From: Balneolales bacterium
Lineage (GTDB): Bacteria; Bacteroidota; Rhodothermia; Balneolales; HLUCCA01
Direction: 5' to 3'
Assembly (NCBI GenBank): GCA_022565415.1
Contig: JAIUMT010000127.1
Coordinates: forward strand, 1-8,360
DNA length: 8,360 nt
A program made the position numbers and the translations under genes. Below are positions 1 through 5,910 of the stretch, one piece after another; within the stretch, counting starts at the first letter, position 1, and each line of letters starts with the position of its first letter. The notes beneath the pieces are model-generated. The model saw only the letters and a list, made by a program, of their open reading frames with translations, made no database searches and had not been told where the DNA came from.

Positions 1-801
1 GGATTAGGCGAAGAACATCTGGCCGTTATTAAACATAGTTTGTCCAATAGGTTTAAGTTGGATGTTGAGTTTATTGAGCCTCGAATTCCATATCGTGAGA
101 CCATCACGAAACCAGTTAAAACCAGCTATAAGCATAAAAAGCAGTCGGGGGGTGCCGGACAATACGGCGAAGTTCACATGCTTGTAGAGCCGTGGTTCGA
201 AGATATGCCACCTCCGCCAGAAATTACTGTTCGGGATATACAAGTCCACGAGCTGCCTTGGGGAGGGAAATTTATATTTCAGAATTGTATAGTTGGAGGG
301 GTAATCGATAACCGATTCATGCCTGCCATCACGAAAGGAATAATGGATAAACTGGAGAATGGTCCGTTGTCGGGTTGTCGAGCCAGAGACATTCGTGTTT
401 CGGTGTTCGATGGTTCAATGCACTCGGTCGATTCGAACGAAGCTGCTTTCAAAACAGCCGGTATGATGGCTTTTAAGAAGGCATTTCTTGACGCTGCTCC
501 GCAGTTGTTGGAGCCCATCTACAATGTCAATGTTTTGGTGCCATCGGAGTTTATGGGCGATGTAATGGGCGATTTATCGACCCGCAGAGGACAAATTCAG
601 GGAATGGACTCCGAAGGATCGCTTCAGACTATTCATGCCAGAGTACCTCTGTCTGAAATGAATCGATATTATACCCAGCTCAAATCCATGACGCAGGGGC
701 GGGCAAATTATTCGATGGAATATGCTGAGTATGCTCCAGTACCACGCGACGTTCAAGAACGCGTGATGAAAGAAACGTTAGCCCTCGAAGCTGAAGCTTA
801 A
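1..801 (+). CDS. Elongation factor G paralogue (EF-G2 type), C-terminal part
   Basis: The reading frame is open from base 1 and runs 266 residues to TAA at 799-801; the start and the GTPase domain lie outside the window. Visible are the end of domain III (GLGEEHLAVI), domain IV and domain V. Domain IV has SGGAGQYGEV, then GGVIDNRFMPAITKGI and the tip region SVDSNEAAFKTAGMMAFKKA. Domain V has LLEPIYNVNV, GDVMGDLSTRRGQIQGMDSE and PLSEMNRYYTQLKSMTQGRA. Between GQYGEV and GGVID there is an extra stretch containing PWFEDMPPPP and ELPWGGKF, longer than in canonical FusA. I recall this from the second EF-G of Bacteroidota, not from the housekeeping copy. EF-G proteins drive ribosomal translocation in the cytoplasm. 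Bacteroides EF-G2 is reported to support translation during starvation without GTP hydrolysis; whether this copy does the same cannot be seen, because the G domain is missing here. Confidence 0.9.
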   Translation, partial: GLGEEHLAVIKHSLSNRFKLDVEFIEPRIPYRETITKPVKTSYKHKKQSGGAGQYGEVHMLVEPWFEDMPPPPEITVRDIQVHELPWGGKFIFQNCIVGGVIDNRFMPAITKGIMDKLENGPLSGCRARDIRVSVFDGSMHSVDSNEAAFKTAGMMAFKKAFLDAAPQLLEPIYNVNVLVPSEFMGDVMGDLSTRRGQIQGMDSEGSLQTIHARVPLSEMNRYYTQLKSMTQGRANYSMEYAEYAPVPRDVQERVMKETLALEAEA

Positions 802-820
802 TCTTTGTTAGGGTAAAATC

Positions 821-850
821 GGGCACTGTTACTTTCGGGTGGCAGTGCCT
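821..850. terminator. Hairpin between convergent genes, probable bidirectional terminator
   Basis: GGCACTG (822-828) pairs with CAGTGCC (843-849). The stem can be extended inward with T-G, T-G, A-T, C-G and T-G pairs to a TTCG loop at 834-837. On the plus strand it is followed by the weak T-rich run TATTTATT. On the minus strand it is followed by CGATTTTA. It lies between the stop of the EF-G paralogue and the stop of the convergent ostA-like gene, so it can serve both. The poor U-tracts keep this from being certain. Confidence 0.6.
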
Positions 851-852
851 AT

Positions 853-1560
853 TTATTCAAAACTGGTTCTAGGCTCAATACCAGCACGTGTAAACGGTGG
901 AGTCGGTGTAACAGGAGACAGACGAGGAACAAGCTCAGATTCTGGGCGTTGAGGTCGTCGCTCAGGTGCCCATCGGAAACCCGGAATTTGCATTTGTTCC
1001 AGGTCTGGTGACTCGTCGAGGGCTAGTCCGTCCACATTTTCTTCTACCCTCATCCGGTCTACATCGCCATCCTCGAAATAGATATAAATTTTAGATCCAC
1101 GCACATTAATTGCACCATCCGGATCATCATTGGAGTCTGTGGCATGCAGTAGCAGTTCCGCATTGTCGTAGATGTGAATCTTATCGACCTGGTCATCTTC
1201 GAAAAACACAGTTAAGGTTTCCCCGCTCATTTGGTGTAAACGTGCCGTTAGAGAGTCTCTTTGTGCTGCAAAGGGATTGCCAATGGCCTTCAATGTTTCA
1301 AGGGTGTCGTTTCGGAGTTGAATGTCGATTTCGTCTCCGTTTAGCTCAATATCTTCGTACCACACCACGGGATTTGTTCTGAGTTCAATCAACTCCAGTT
1401 GCTCGTCGTAGCGCGAACCGTCTGATCGAGATGCGTATTTATTCTCCCAGAGTTGAACATCGCCTTGAGCATCGGTGATGTAAAAAGTGTCTATTTTTGT
1501 GATGTTGATTTTGTCGGACCAGAGCCAGGTAGTGTCTGATAAATCGGCTGAGACTCGCAT
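853..1560 (-). CDS. C-terminal fragment of the OstA-like protein
   Basis: This is the portion downstream of the internal TAG, shown from its first ATG (1558-1560; a TTG lies one codon upstream). The open frame really begins right after the TAG at 1665, so a separate translation start here is doubtful; I see no ribosome binding site or promoter for it. The 235 residues lack a signal peptide. Features are beta-rich segments, two related units (VFFEDDQVDKIHIYDNAELL and IYFEDGDVDRMRVEENVDGL) and a proline-rich tail. The paired units resemble the later part of Bacteroidota OstA-like proteins. Without the upstream half it could not reach the periplasm by the Sec route, so as an independent protein it is probably not functional. 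Confidence 0.55.
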   Translation of the reverse strand: MRVSADLSDTTWLWSDKINITKIDTFYITDAQGDVQLWENKYASRSDGSRYDEQLELIELRTNPVVWYEDIELNGDEIDIQLRNDTLETLKAIGNPFAAQRDSLTARLHQMSGETLTVFFEDDQVDKIHIYDNAELLLHATDSNDDPDGAINVRGSKIYIYFEDGDVDRMRVEENVDGLALDESPDLEQMQIPGFRWAPERRPQRPESELVPRLSPVTPTPPFTRAGIEPRTSFE

Positions 1561-1665
1561 CAAAACGGAATTCCCATCAATTAATCGACGCCCTGTAGAG
1601 TCTGCCTCAACATAATCCCCTGTTATCCTCGAGCGGTTTTCATCATCTTGGAGGTAGACATTTCC

Positions 1666-2238
1666 CTATAGCTTGTAATCCTCAGTCGCGCGATTCGTGA
1701 ACATGCTGTCGGCTTCAATGTACTGAGTTGAGTCGGCTAGTTGTACATTGCCGCGAAAAATGGCGCTGTCGGACTGACTAAAATATACGCCATCGTTAGC
1801 CTGAAGCACCCCGTTCTCGTCTTGCATCCAGATGGGGTCGTTGAATAAGGCAATTTCGGTGAGGAAACTGTACAATGCAGTTGCGCTGTAGATGTCGGCG
1901 GAGGGGGTTCTGATAATCACATTTCCGGTTAGGGAACTTATTTCAGCGTCGATATCATAGATTACCTTATCTGCCCAGATGGTCTCTCTTTCAGTTTCGA
2001 TACGAAGATTGCCAAATCCATGAATTTCGCCCAGTTCGATATAGTGCCAGGCACTATCGGCTTCTATTGATACATCTGGTGTTTGAAGTTTCACATTTCC
2101 GGTGAGTTTTTGAATGAATCCATCTGCAGACTGTTTACGTTGCTGTCGGTCTGAGCGAATGATGTCTACCAGTGTCTGTGCGTATGAATCCATGGGAATC
2201 AAAATCATGAAACCAATTATGATGAATCTAGTGATCAT
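1666..2238 (-). CDS. OstA-like lipopolysaccharide export protein, N-terminal 190 residues
   Basis: A Sec signal peptide is visible: MITR, a hydrophobic core (FIIIGFMILIP) and a likely cleavage site after SYA at about residue 20. The rest is built from OstA/LptA-type beta repeats: LTGNVKLQTP, GFGNLRIETE, LTGNVIIRTP and FRGNVQLADS. These start at residues 47, 76, 105 and 163, a 29-residue period with one degenerate unit near 134. Proteins with this fold form the periplasmic bridge that carries lipopolysaccharide to the outer membrane. The gene starts 6 nt after the lptC stop, so the two are probably co-translated. It ends at a TAG after EDYKL where related proteins continue, so the product is about 40% of the expected length. 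The shortened protein still holds about five repeat units and might keep some function. Confidence 0.8.
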   Translation of the reverse strand: MITRFIIIGFMILIPMDSYAQTLVDIIRSDRQQRKQSADGFIQKLTGNVKLQTPDVSIEADSAWHYIELGEIHGFGNLRIETERETIWADKVIYDIDAEISSLTGNVIIRTPSADIYSATALYSFLTEIALFNDPIWMQDENGVLQANDGVYFSQSDSAIFRGNVQLADSTQYIEADSMFTNRATEDYKL

Positions 2239-2244
2239 TTGATT

Positions 2245-2832
2245 TTATTCCCGTTTATTGCGTTCGGTTTCAAGAGTAAATCGACCAGTTACCTGTTCAA
2301 TTATATAGGTTTCCAGACGATCATCACCAGTTAGGCCATGTCCGGATATGCTGTCTTGTGGGGTTATTATTGTGACAAACGTATCGGTTTCGATAGACCT
2401 ATCGTACTGAAACCAAGTTAGCTCTTCGGTGCGTAAAGTCTGATCATTGTTTGTTTTAACAACAACATCACCGGTTAGAAAGAATTCGCCAATTCTACTC
2501 TTGTAGAGGGCTTTATTAGCCGTAACGAAGGTTTCAGTCGCTCCGGAGGTGTCTCTTACTTCAATAGTTAACGGACCTTCAAGGGTAGTTTCGCCACCAG
2601 CAGCAGTTTCAACGGTCGTCGCAAATGGACTTATAATGTGAATAAGTCTTTGTTTATCTTGAAACAAATCCATCCGAACTCCCCATGTTTCTGTTGCATA
2701 AACAGTGGAATCGGATAAGGCTTGCTCAACAGAACTTCGGTCGTAATCGCTTAGTCCGCCACAGGATAGTACGCTAGTAGCAAGTAATACAAAGCCGCAG
2801 ATTAAATTAGTGCGTGCCGAAAATCCGGTCAC
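2245..2832 (-). CDS. lptC: LptC-like lipoprotein, LPS export ABC transporter periplasmic component
   Basis: The frame ends at TAA (2245-2247). I chose the GTG at 2830-2832, giving 195 residues, because it yields a normal lipoprotein signal: a short n-region with one Arg, a hydrophobic core (LICGFVLLATSVL) and a lipobox VLSC followed by GG. ATG codons at 2865 and 2883 are alternatives, but they give n-regions of 27 or more residues and run deeper into upp. The mature part has the LptC pattern: LYKSRIGEFFLTGDVVVKT, then TEELTWFQYDRSIETDTFV and SGHGLTGDDRLETY. LptC-type proteins sit at the inner membrane with LptBFG and pass lipopolysaccharide to the periplasmic OstA/LptA bridge; the next gene is OstA-like, which agrees. 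The chosen start overlaps upp by 26 nt, which suggests translational coupling. Confidence 0.82.
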   Translation of the reverse strand: MTGFSARTNLICGFVLLATSVLSCGGLSDYDRSSVEQALSDSTVYATETWGVRMDLFQDKQRLIHIISPFATTVETAAGGETTLEGPLTIEVRDTSGATETFVTANKALYKSRIGEFFLTGDVVVKTNNDQTLRTEELTWFQYDRSIETDTFVTIITPQDSISGHGLTGDDRLETYIIEQVTGRFTLETERNKRE

Positions 2833-3445
2833 CGGCGTCGCCGAGGCCCGGTACGATGTAGGCATTCTCGTTGAGTTTCTCATCTACTGCTGCGGTTATG
2901 ATTGGTACATCCGGATGTGCTGACTGCACGGCTTCGACGCCTTCCGGCGCGGCGATCAGACACATAAATCGAATACGTTTTACACCTTTGTTTTTAAGGT
3001 ATCCGATGGCGTCTGTTGCCGATCCGCCTGTTGCAAGCATGGGGTCTACGAGTAGAACAGTGCCGTCTGTTAGTCCGGTTTTTGGCAGATTAACGTAATA
3101 CTCAACTGGTTTATGCGTTTTTTCGTCGCGATAGATGCCTAAATGGCCAATCTTTGCTTCAGGTATAAACTGGGTAATTGCATGAACCAGACCTAAACCT
3201 GCACGTAAGATTGGCACAACGATAACTTGTGTATCGATTTCGTAGCCATCGGTTATCTGAATTGGCGTTTCGACCTCTACCTTTTTGAGGGGGAGTTTGT
3301 CGAGTGCATGATATGCCAATATAGTTGCCAATCGGTTCAACACGGGTCGGAAAACAGAAGATGGAGTTTCTTTGTTCCGCAATATGGTAAGGTCTCTGGC
3401 CACGACCGGATGTTGAACAATGGTAACTGCTGCTCTTTGAACCAT
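2807..3445 (-). CDS. upp: Uracil phosphoribosyltransferase
   Basis: The protein has 212 residues, close to the usual 208-210. It converts uracil and PRPP to UMP and pyrophosphate in cytoplasmic pyrimidine salvage. Visible signatures are VVPILRAGLG (residues 77-85), YRDEKTHKPVEYY (105-117), the PRPP-binding loop LVDPMLATGGSA (132-143), AAPEGVEAV (165-173) and the uracil-binding C-terminus YIVPGLGDAGDRIFGT (196-211). All key motifs are intact. The ATG at 3443-3445 lies 4 nt after the stop of the symporter gene and has no clear Shine-Dalgarno sequence, so translation is probably coupled. The 3' end overlaps the lptC signal-peptide region. The combination of nucleobase salvage with envelope genes looks like operon packing and not a shared pathway. 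Confidence 0.97.
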   Translation of the reverse strand: MVQRAAVTIVQHPVVARDLTILRNKETPSSVFRPVLNRLATILAYHALDKLPLKKVEVETPIQITDGYEIDTQVIVVPILRAGLGLVHAITQFIPEAKIGHLGIYRDEKTHKPVEYYVNLPKTGLTDGTVLLVDPMLATGGSATDAIGYLKNKGVKRIRFMCLIAAPEGVEAVQSAHPDVPIITAAVDEKLNENAYIVPGLGDAGDRIFGTH

Positions 3446-3449
3446 GATT

Positions 3450-5096
3450 TTATAATTTCATTCGTTTGAAGTATTCGTGGGTGAGTTTGTACACAATTCC
3501 AGACAATCCGAACAACCCGATTAAGTTAGGAATAGTCATGACTCCTAGTGCGATGTCGCCAATTGCCCATACCATTGTTAGTGATAATATCGCACCCACA
3601 AAGTGCATAACTACATACACTACCCGGTAATATAAGATAGAATTATCTCCGAACAGATAGTGAATAGACCTCTCACCATAATAACTCCAGCTAATCGAGG
3701 TTGAAATCCCAAATAGAATCACGCATATCGTAACCAGGAATCTTCCTCCCGGCAGGAGTGGGGCTAGTCCGCGATCGAATGCATAGCTTGTTAAACTGGC
3801 ACCATTTTCGATTACGTTGCCGAATATGTCGCGCGATTGGCTTCCATCCGGATAGTAGGCAACCTGACCTTCTGTTAAGCTTGTGGAGCTAATTCGTCCA
3901 GAGAACAACTCTGTTTGACCAACATTAGCATAGATTGTATCAACACTTACGCCAAAGCGAGTGAGCATCCCATTTAGGGCAATTCCATCTTCTACGTATA
4001 GGGAAAACTCGTCGCCATTTTCCACATTCGGACTTTCCACAACAACAACAGTATCGGCAGAATTTAATGAAATGGTTGATGGATGTTTTGAATCCCAAAC
4101 TCCGGTTATGATAATCACCAAACCAGTCATCGTACAAATCATGAGGGTATCGATGAATGGCTCCAAAAGGGCTACAACACCCTCACGTACGGGTTCATCT
4201 GTTTTAGCTGCTGCGTGTGCGATTGGAGCGGAACCCTGACCCGCCTCATTAGAAAACAATCCGCGTCGGATACCCCAGACTAGTGTCGTCATTATTGCAC
4301 CTGATCCGATGCCATAGGCGCCAGCTTCCGGGCTGAAAGCAGAACTGATGATTAATCCGAATGATGGAATAATCATTTCGTAGTTCATCAAAAGGATTGT
4401 TAGTGCCCCTAGAACATACAGAATTGCCATCAATGGAGTGAGGCGTGCTGTTACGATACCAATTCGCTTGATACCACCAATGATAACTACAGCTACAATT
4501 GAGGCAGTAATGAGTCCGGTTATAGCGTAAGGGACATTGAAAATAGTGTTAACGGTATCGGCGACAGAGTTAGCCTGAACCGCATTTCCAGTTAGAAATG
4601 AACAAATTACAGCAGATACGGCGAAAACAATTGCTAACCATTTCCAGTTTTTACCGAGACCACGTTCGATGTAGTACATAGGACCACCGGAAACGGATCC
4701 GTCTTTGTTCGTGGTTCTGTAATGGACGGCAAGAGTACACTCTGAATATTTTACGGCCATACCTAGAATTGCGGTTACCCACATCCAGAATAAAGCGCCC
4801 GGACCTCCGTAGTGAATGGCCAGGGCAACTCCGGCAATGTTACCGATACCGACAGTTGCAGATAAAGCGGTGCTCAAGGCCTGAAAGTGGTTTACATCAC
4901 CTACATCTTTCGGATTGTCGTAGAAACCTGTTACGACTTTAATCCCATGTGCGAAGCCTCGAATTTGGATAAATCCAAGTCTGATGGTGATGAAAATTCC
5001 ATATCCCAGTAAAAGGACGATAATAAATGGGAAGAAACTGGGAGTGGCCCAGATCAAATCATTTAATGTATTGACGATGTTCTCGAATAACTCCAT
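3450..5096 (-). CDS. Alanine:cation symporter family (AGCS) protein with a large insertion
   Basis: A polytopic inner-membrane transporter expected to import alanine or glycine with Na+ (or H+). Family signatures are TVGIGNIAGVALAIHYGGPG (residues 81-100), GMAVKYSECTLAVHYR (112-127), GSVSGGPMYYIERGLG (133-148), RRGLFSNEAGQGSAPIAHA (278-296) and SWSYYGERS (469-477). The length, 548 residues, exceeds the usual 440-490 or so. The excess lies at about 336-432, between the helix ending VIIITGVW and the segment GASLTSYAFDRGL. It is polar and beta-rich (for example TVVVVESPNV and EFSLYVEDGIALNG). Since the NEAGQGSAPIAHA segment before the preceding helix is taken as cytoplasmic, the insertion should face the periplasm. 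Start ATG 5094-5096 gives a typical N-terminus. It is the first gene of the minus-strand operon. Exact substrate and coupling ion cannot be read from sequence alone. Confidence 0.94.
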   Translation of the reverse strand: MELFENIVNTLNDLIWATPSFFPFIIVLLLGYGIFITIRLGFIQIRGFAHGIKVVTGFYDNPKDVGDVNHFQALSTALSATVGIGNIAGVALAIHYGGPGALFWMWVTAILGMAVKYSECTLAVHYRTTNKDGSVSGGPMYYIERGLGKNWKWLAIVFAVSAVICSFLTGNAVQANSVADTVNTIFNVPYAITGLITASIVAVVIIGGIKRIGIVTARLTPLMAILYVLGALTILLMNYEMIIPSFGLIISSAFSPEAGAYGIGSGAIMTTLVWGIRRGLFSNEAGQGSAPIAHAAAKTDEPVREGVVALLEPFIDTLMICTMTGLVIIITGVWDSKHPSTISLNSADTVVVVESPNVENGDEFSLYVEDGIALNGMLTRFGVSVDTIYANVGQTELFSGRISSTSLTEGQVAYYPDGSQSRDIFGNVIENGASLTSYAFDRGLAPLLPGGRFLVTICVILFGISTSISWSYYGERSIHYLFGDNSILYYRVVYVVMHFVGAILSLTMVWAIGDIALGVMTIPNLIGLFGLSGIVYKLTHEYFKRMKL

Positions 5097-5104
5097 GCTA
5101 GTAC

Positions 5105-5134
5105 GTTATATTGGTGGGTAAACGACTCGGTCAA
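5105..5134 (-). promoter_or_regulatory. Likely promoter of the symporter-upp-lptC-ostA operon
   Basis: On the minus strand TTGACC (5134-5129) is followed after 18 nt by TATAAC (5110-5105), a good match to -35/-10 elements. Only 8 nt separate the -10 hexamer from the ATG at 5096. Transcription would then start about 1-3 nt before the start codon, giving a leaderless or nearly leaderless mRNA, and no Shine-Dalgarno sequence fits in between. The TTG also suits the Bacteroidota -33 element, though TATAACGT is a poor match to TAnnTTTG. Confidence 0.5.
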
Positions 5135-5201
5135 GGTATAAAAGTTTTAGCAAAATGTTCAAAGGGCAACAAAAAAATACGAAACTAAAATTTCAGGGAA
5201 T

Positions 5202-5209
5202 TATTTTTG
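5202..5209 (+). promoter_or_regulatory. Candidate Bacteroidota -7 element for the HU-family gene
   Basis: TATTTTTG is an exact match to the Bacteroidota consensus TAnnTTTG. It would place the transcript start near 5216 and give an untranslated leader of about 100 nt. No TTG is found at the expected upstream spacing, so support comes from the -7 element alone. The rest of the 217-nt region between the divergent genes (5097-5313) holds the opposite-strand promoter and otherwise nothing I can assign. Confidence 0.4.
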
Positions 5210-5313
5210 TGAAGTTACTGTTGCAAGTCAGGTAATCACAAAGATTTACTGTAGAATAGTCACTAAAAAAAGAGAACTGCAATAACAGATCCTCAAATCA
5301 AATCAAGGTAATT

Positions 5314-5601
5314 ATGACAAAATCTGACATCGTAGATATTATTTCATCGTCAACCGGGATATCAAAAATTGAAACAGAAGCAGTGGTGAAAGGCTTTATG
5401 GAAACAGTTATTGAGTCTATGAAGAAGGGTGAAACCATAGAACTTCGTGGGTTCGGAAGCTTCAAAGTTGTTAAACGGGCACAGCGTGTTGCCAGAAACC
5501 CGAAAACCAATCAGGAAGTGGTAGTTCCCGAACAGTTTGTGCCTGTACTTAAAATCTCTCGTGATTTTAAATCAGCTGTGAACGAATCAGTTAGCAAATA
5601 A
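5314..5601 (+). CDS. HU/IHF-family nucleoid DNA-binding protein
   Basis: The protein has 95 residues, typical for the family. The N-terminal helical dimerisation part covers about residues 1-42 (MTKSDIVDIISSSTGISKIE, then VVKGFMETVIESMKKGE). The beta-saddle follows with RGFGSFKVVKR (45-55), the DNA-binding arm with RNPKTNQEVVVPE (61-73) and the final helix SRDFKSAVNE. The RNP motif at the arm, whose proline intercalates in HU/IHF-DNA complexes, is intact. It bends and compacts DNA as a dimer. Automatic pipelines may label it IHF subunit beta; HU versus IHF cannot be decided here. AAGG at 5305-5308, 5 nt before the ATG, is a modest ribosome binding site. It lies upstream of, and in the same orientation as, the COX24-like mini-gene, which has its own promoter element. 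Confidence 0.95.
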   Translation: MTKSDIVDIISSSTGISKIETEAVVKGFMETVIESMKKGETIELRGFGSFKVVKRAQRVARNPKTNQEVVVPEQFVPVLKISRDFKSAVNESVSK

Positions 5602-5653
5602 ACAATTTATGTAAGCACTTAAAAAAAGGCACACAAATATTCCAAACAATTAC

Positions 5654-5661
5654 TATATTTG
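5654..5661 (+). promoter_or_regulatory. Bacteroidota-type -7 promoter element for the COX24-like gene
   Basis: TATATTTG exactly fits the TAnnTTTG consensus of the Bacteroidota primary sigma factor. It lies in the 121-nt gap between the HU-family stop and the next ATG, giving a predicted leader of about 55 nt. A matching -33 TTG is not evident at 17-23 nt upstream. It implies that the mini-gene can be transcribed separately from the HU-family gene. Confidence 0.5.
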
Positions 5662-5722
5662 TTGTCTTTGAAGCAAAAAGCATTTTGTTGATGCAAAACC
5701 GATTAACTGAAAGGTGATTAAT

Positions 5723-5812
5723 ATGCCAAGTGGCAAGAAAAGAAAGCGCGCAAAGATCGCTAAACACAAGCGTAAAAAGCGTCTGCGTAAAAACAGACAT
5801 AAGAAGAAGTAG
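5723..5812 (+). CDS. 29-residue AURKAIP1/COX24-domain basic protein, possible small ribosomal protein
   Basis: ATG 5723-5725 is preceded by AAGGTG (5711-5716) with a 6-nt spacer, a clear Shine-Dalgarno sequence. The product starts MPSGKKRKRAKIAKHKRKK and ends RLRKNRHKKK; more than half the residues are Lys, Arg or His. I recognise near-identical peptides in Bacteroidota annotated as AURKAIP1/COX24 domain proteins. The same family includes mitochondrial mS38 and mycobacterial bS22, which bind the small ribosomal subunit rRNA. A ribosomal role is therefore likely but inferred. Two TAG stops stand in tandem (5810-5815). A strong terminator follows about 60 nt later. Genes this short are easily missed by automatic annotation. 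Confidence 0.88.
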   Translation: MPSGKKRKRAKIAKHKRKKRLRKNRHKKK

Positions 5813-5871
5813 TAGCTTTTAGCTCAACCTTCAACTTTGTCGAGTGCTGCCATTGGCAGTTACATCACATT

Positions 5872-5907
5872 AAAAGTCCGTATGTATTCTTACTTACGGA
5901 CTTTTTT
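5872..5907 (+). terminator. Intrinsic (Rho-independent) terminator
   Basis: AAAAGTCCGTA (5872-5882) pairs perfectly with TACGGACTTTT (5895-5905), an 11-bp stem with a 12-nt loop, running into six T residues (5902-5907). It ends the HU/COX24-like transcript. The minus strand of the same hairpin ends in TTTT and lies just after the TGA of the convergent gene at 5911, so it may stop that transcript too. A smaller hairpin, CTGCC-ATT-GGCAG, sits upstream at 5847-5859. Confidence 0.9.
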
Positions 5908-5910
5908 GTT

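Larger units (their letters stand above)
853..2238 (-). pseudogene. OstA-like (LptA/LptD-N related) gene interrupted by one in-frame TAG
   Basis: Read as one frame from ATG at 2236-2238 to TAA at 853-855, this gives 461 codons with a single internal stop, TAG at 1666-1668 (codon 191). The 34 codons between the TAG and the next possible start read as protein that fits the family (GNVYLQDDEN, then RITGDYVEAD). Repeats centred on GNV begin at residues 47, 76, 105, 163 and 192, all in steps of 29 or 58, so the register is kept exactly across the TAG. A substitution of one sense codon is therefore the simplest explanation. CAG to TAG would restore LQGNV. Alternatives are a real pseudogene, a truncated gene that still works, amber readthrough, or a sequencing error. 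Its position right after lptC fits a role in lipopolysaccharide export in the periplasm. Confidence 0.75.

Noticed and set aside
1110..1382. Plus-strand open frame of 90 codons opposite the ostA-like gene
   Set aside because: It lies wholly antisense to a stretch with clear family features, its translation is Arg/His/Cys-rich with no motif, and it has no ribosome binding site.
1666..1668. Genome-wide reassignment of TAG to an amino acid
   Set aside because: The COX24-like gene ends in tandem TAG codons, so TAG acts as a normal stop; one internal TAG does not support a code change.
3940..4239. Alternative frames on both strands within the symporter gene
   Set aside because: They overlap conserved transporter codons and its insertion. 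I checked whether the insertion might instead be a separate inserted gene; the symporter frame is continuous through it, so no.
5215..5252. Direct repeat TTACTGT at 5215-5221 and 5246-5252 in the HU-family leader
   Set aside because: Seven bases in an AT-rich leader can recur by chance, and no symmetry or further copies support a regulator site.
5813..5871. Possible small RNA gene between the COX24-like gene and the terminator
   Set aside because: Only a 5-bp hairpin (5847-5859) is present and no promoter element was found; it reads as an ordinary 3' untranslated region.
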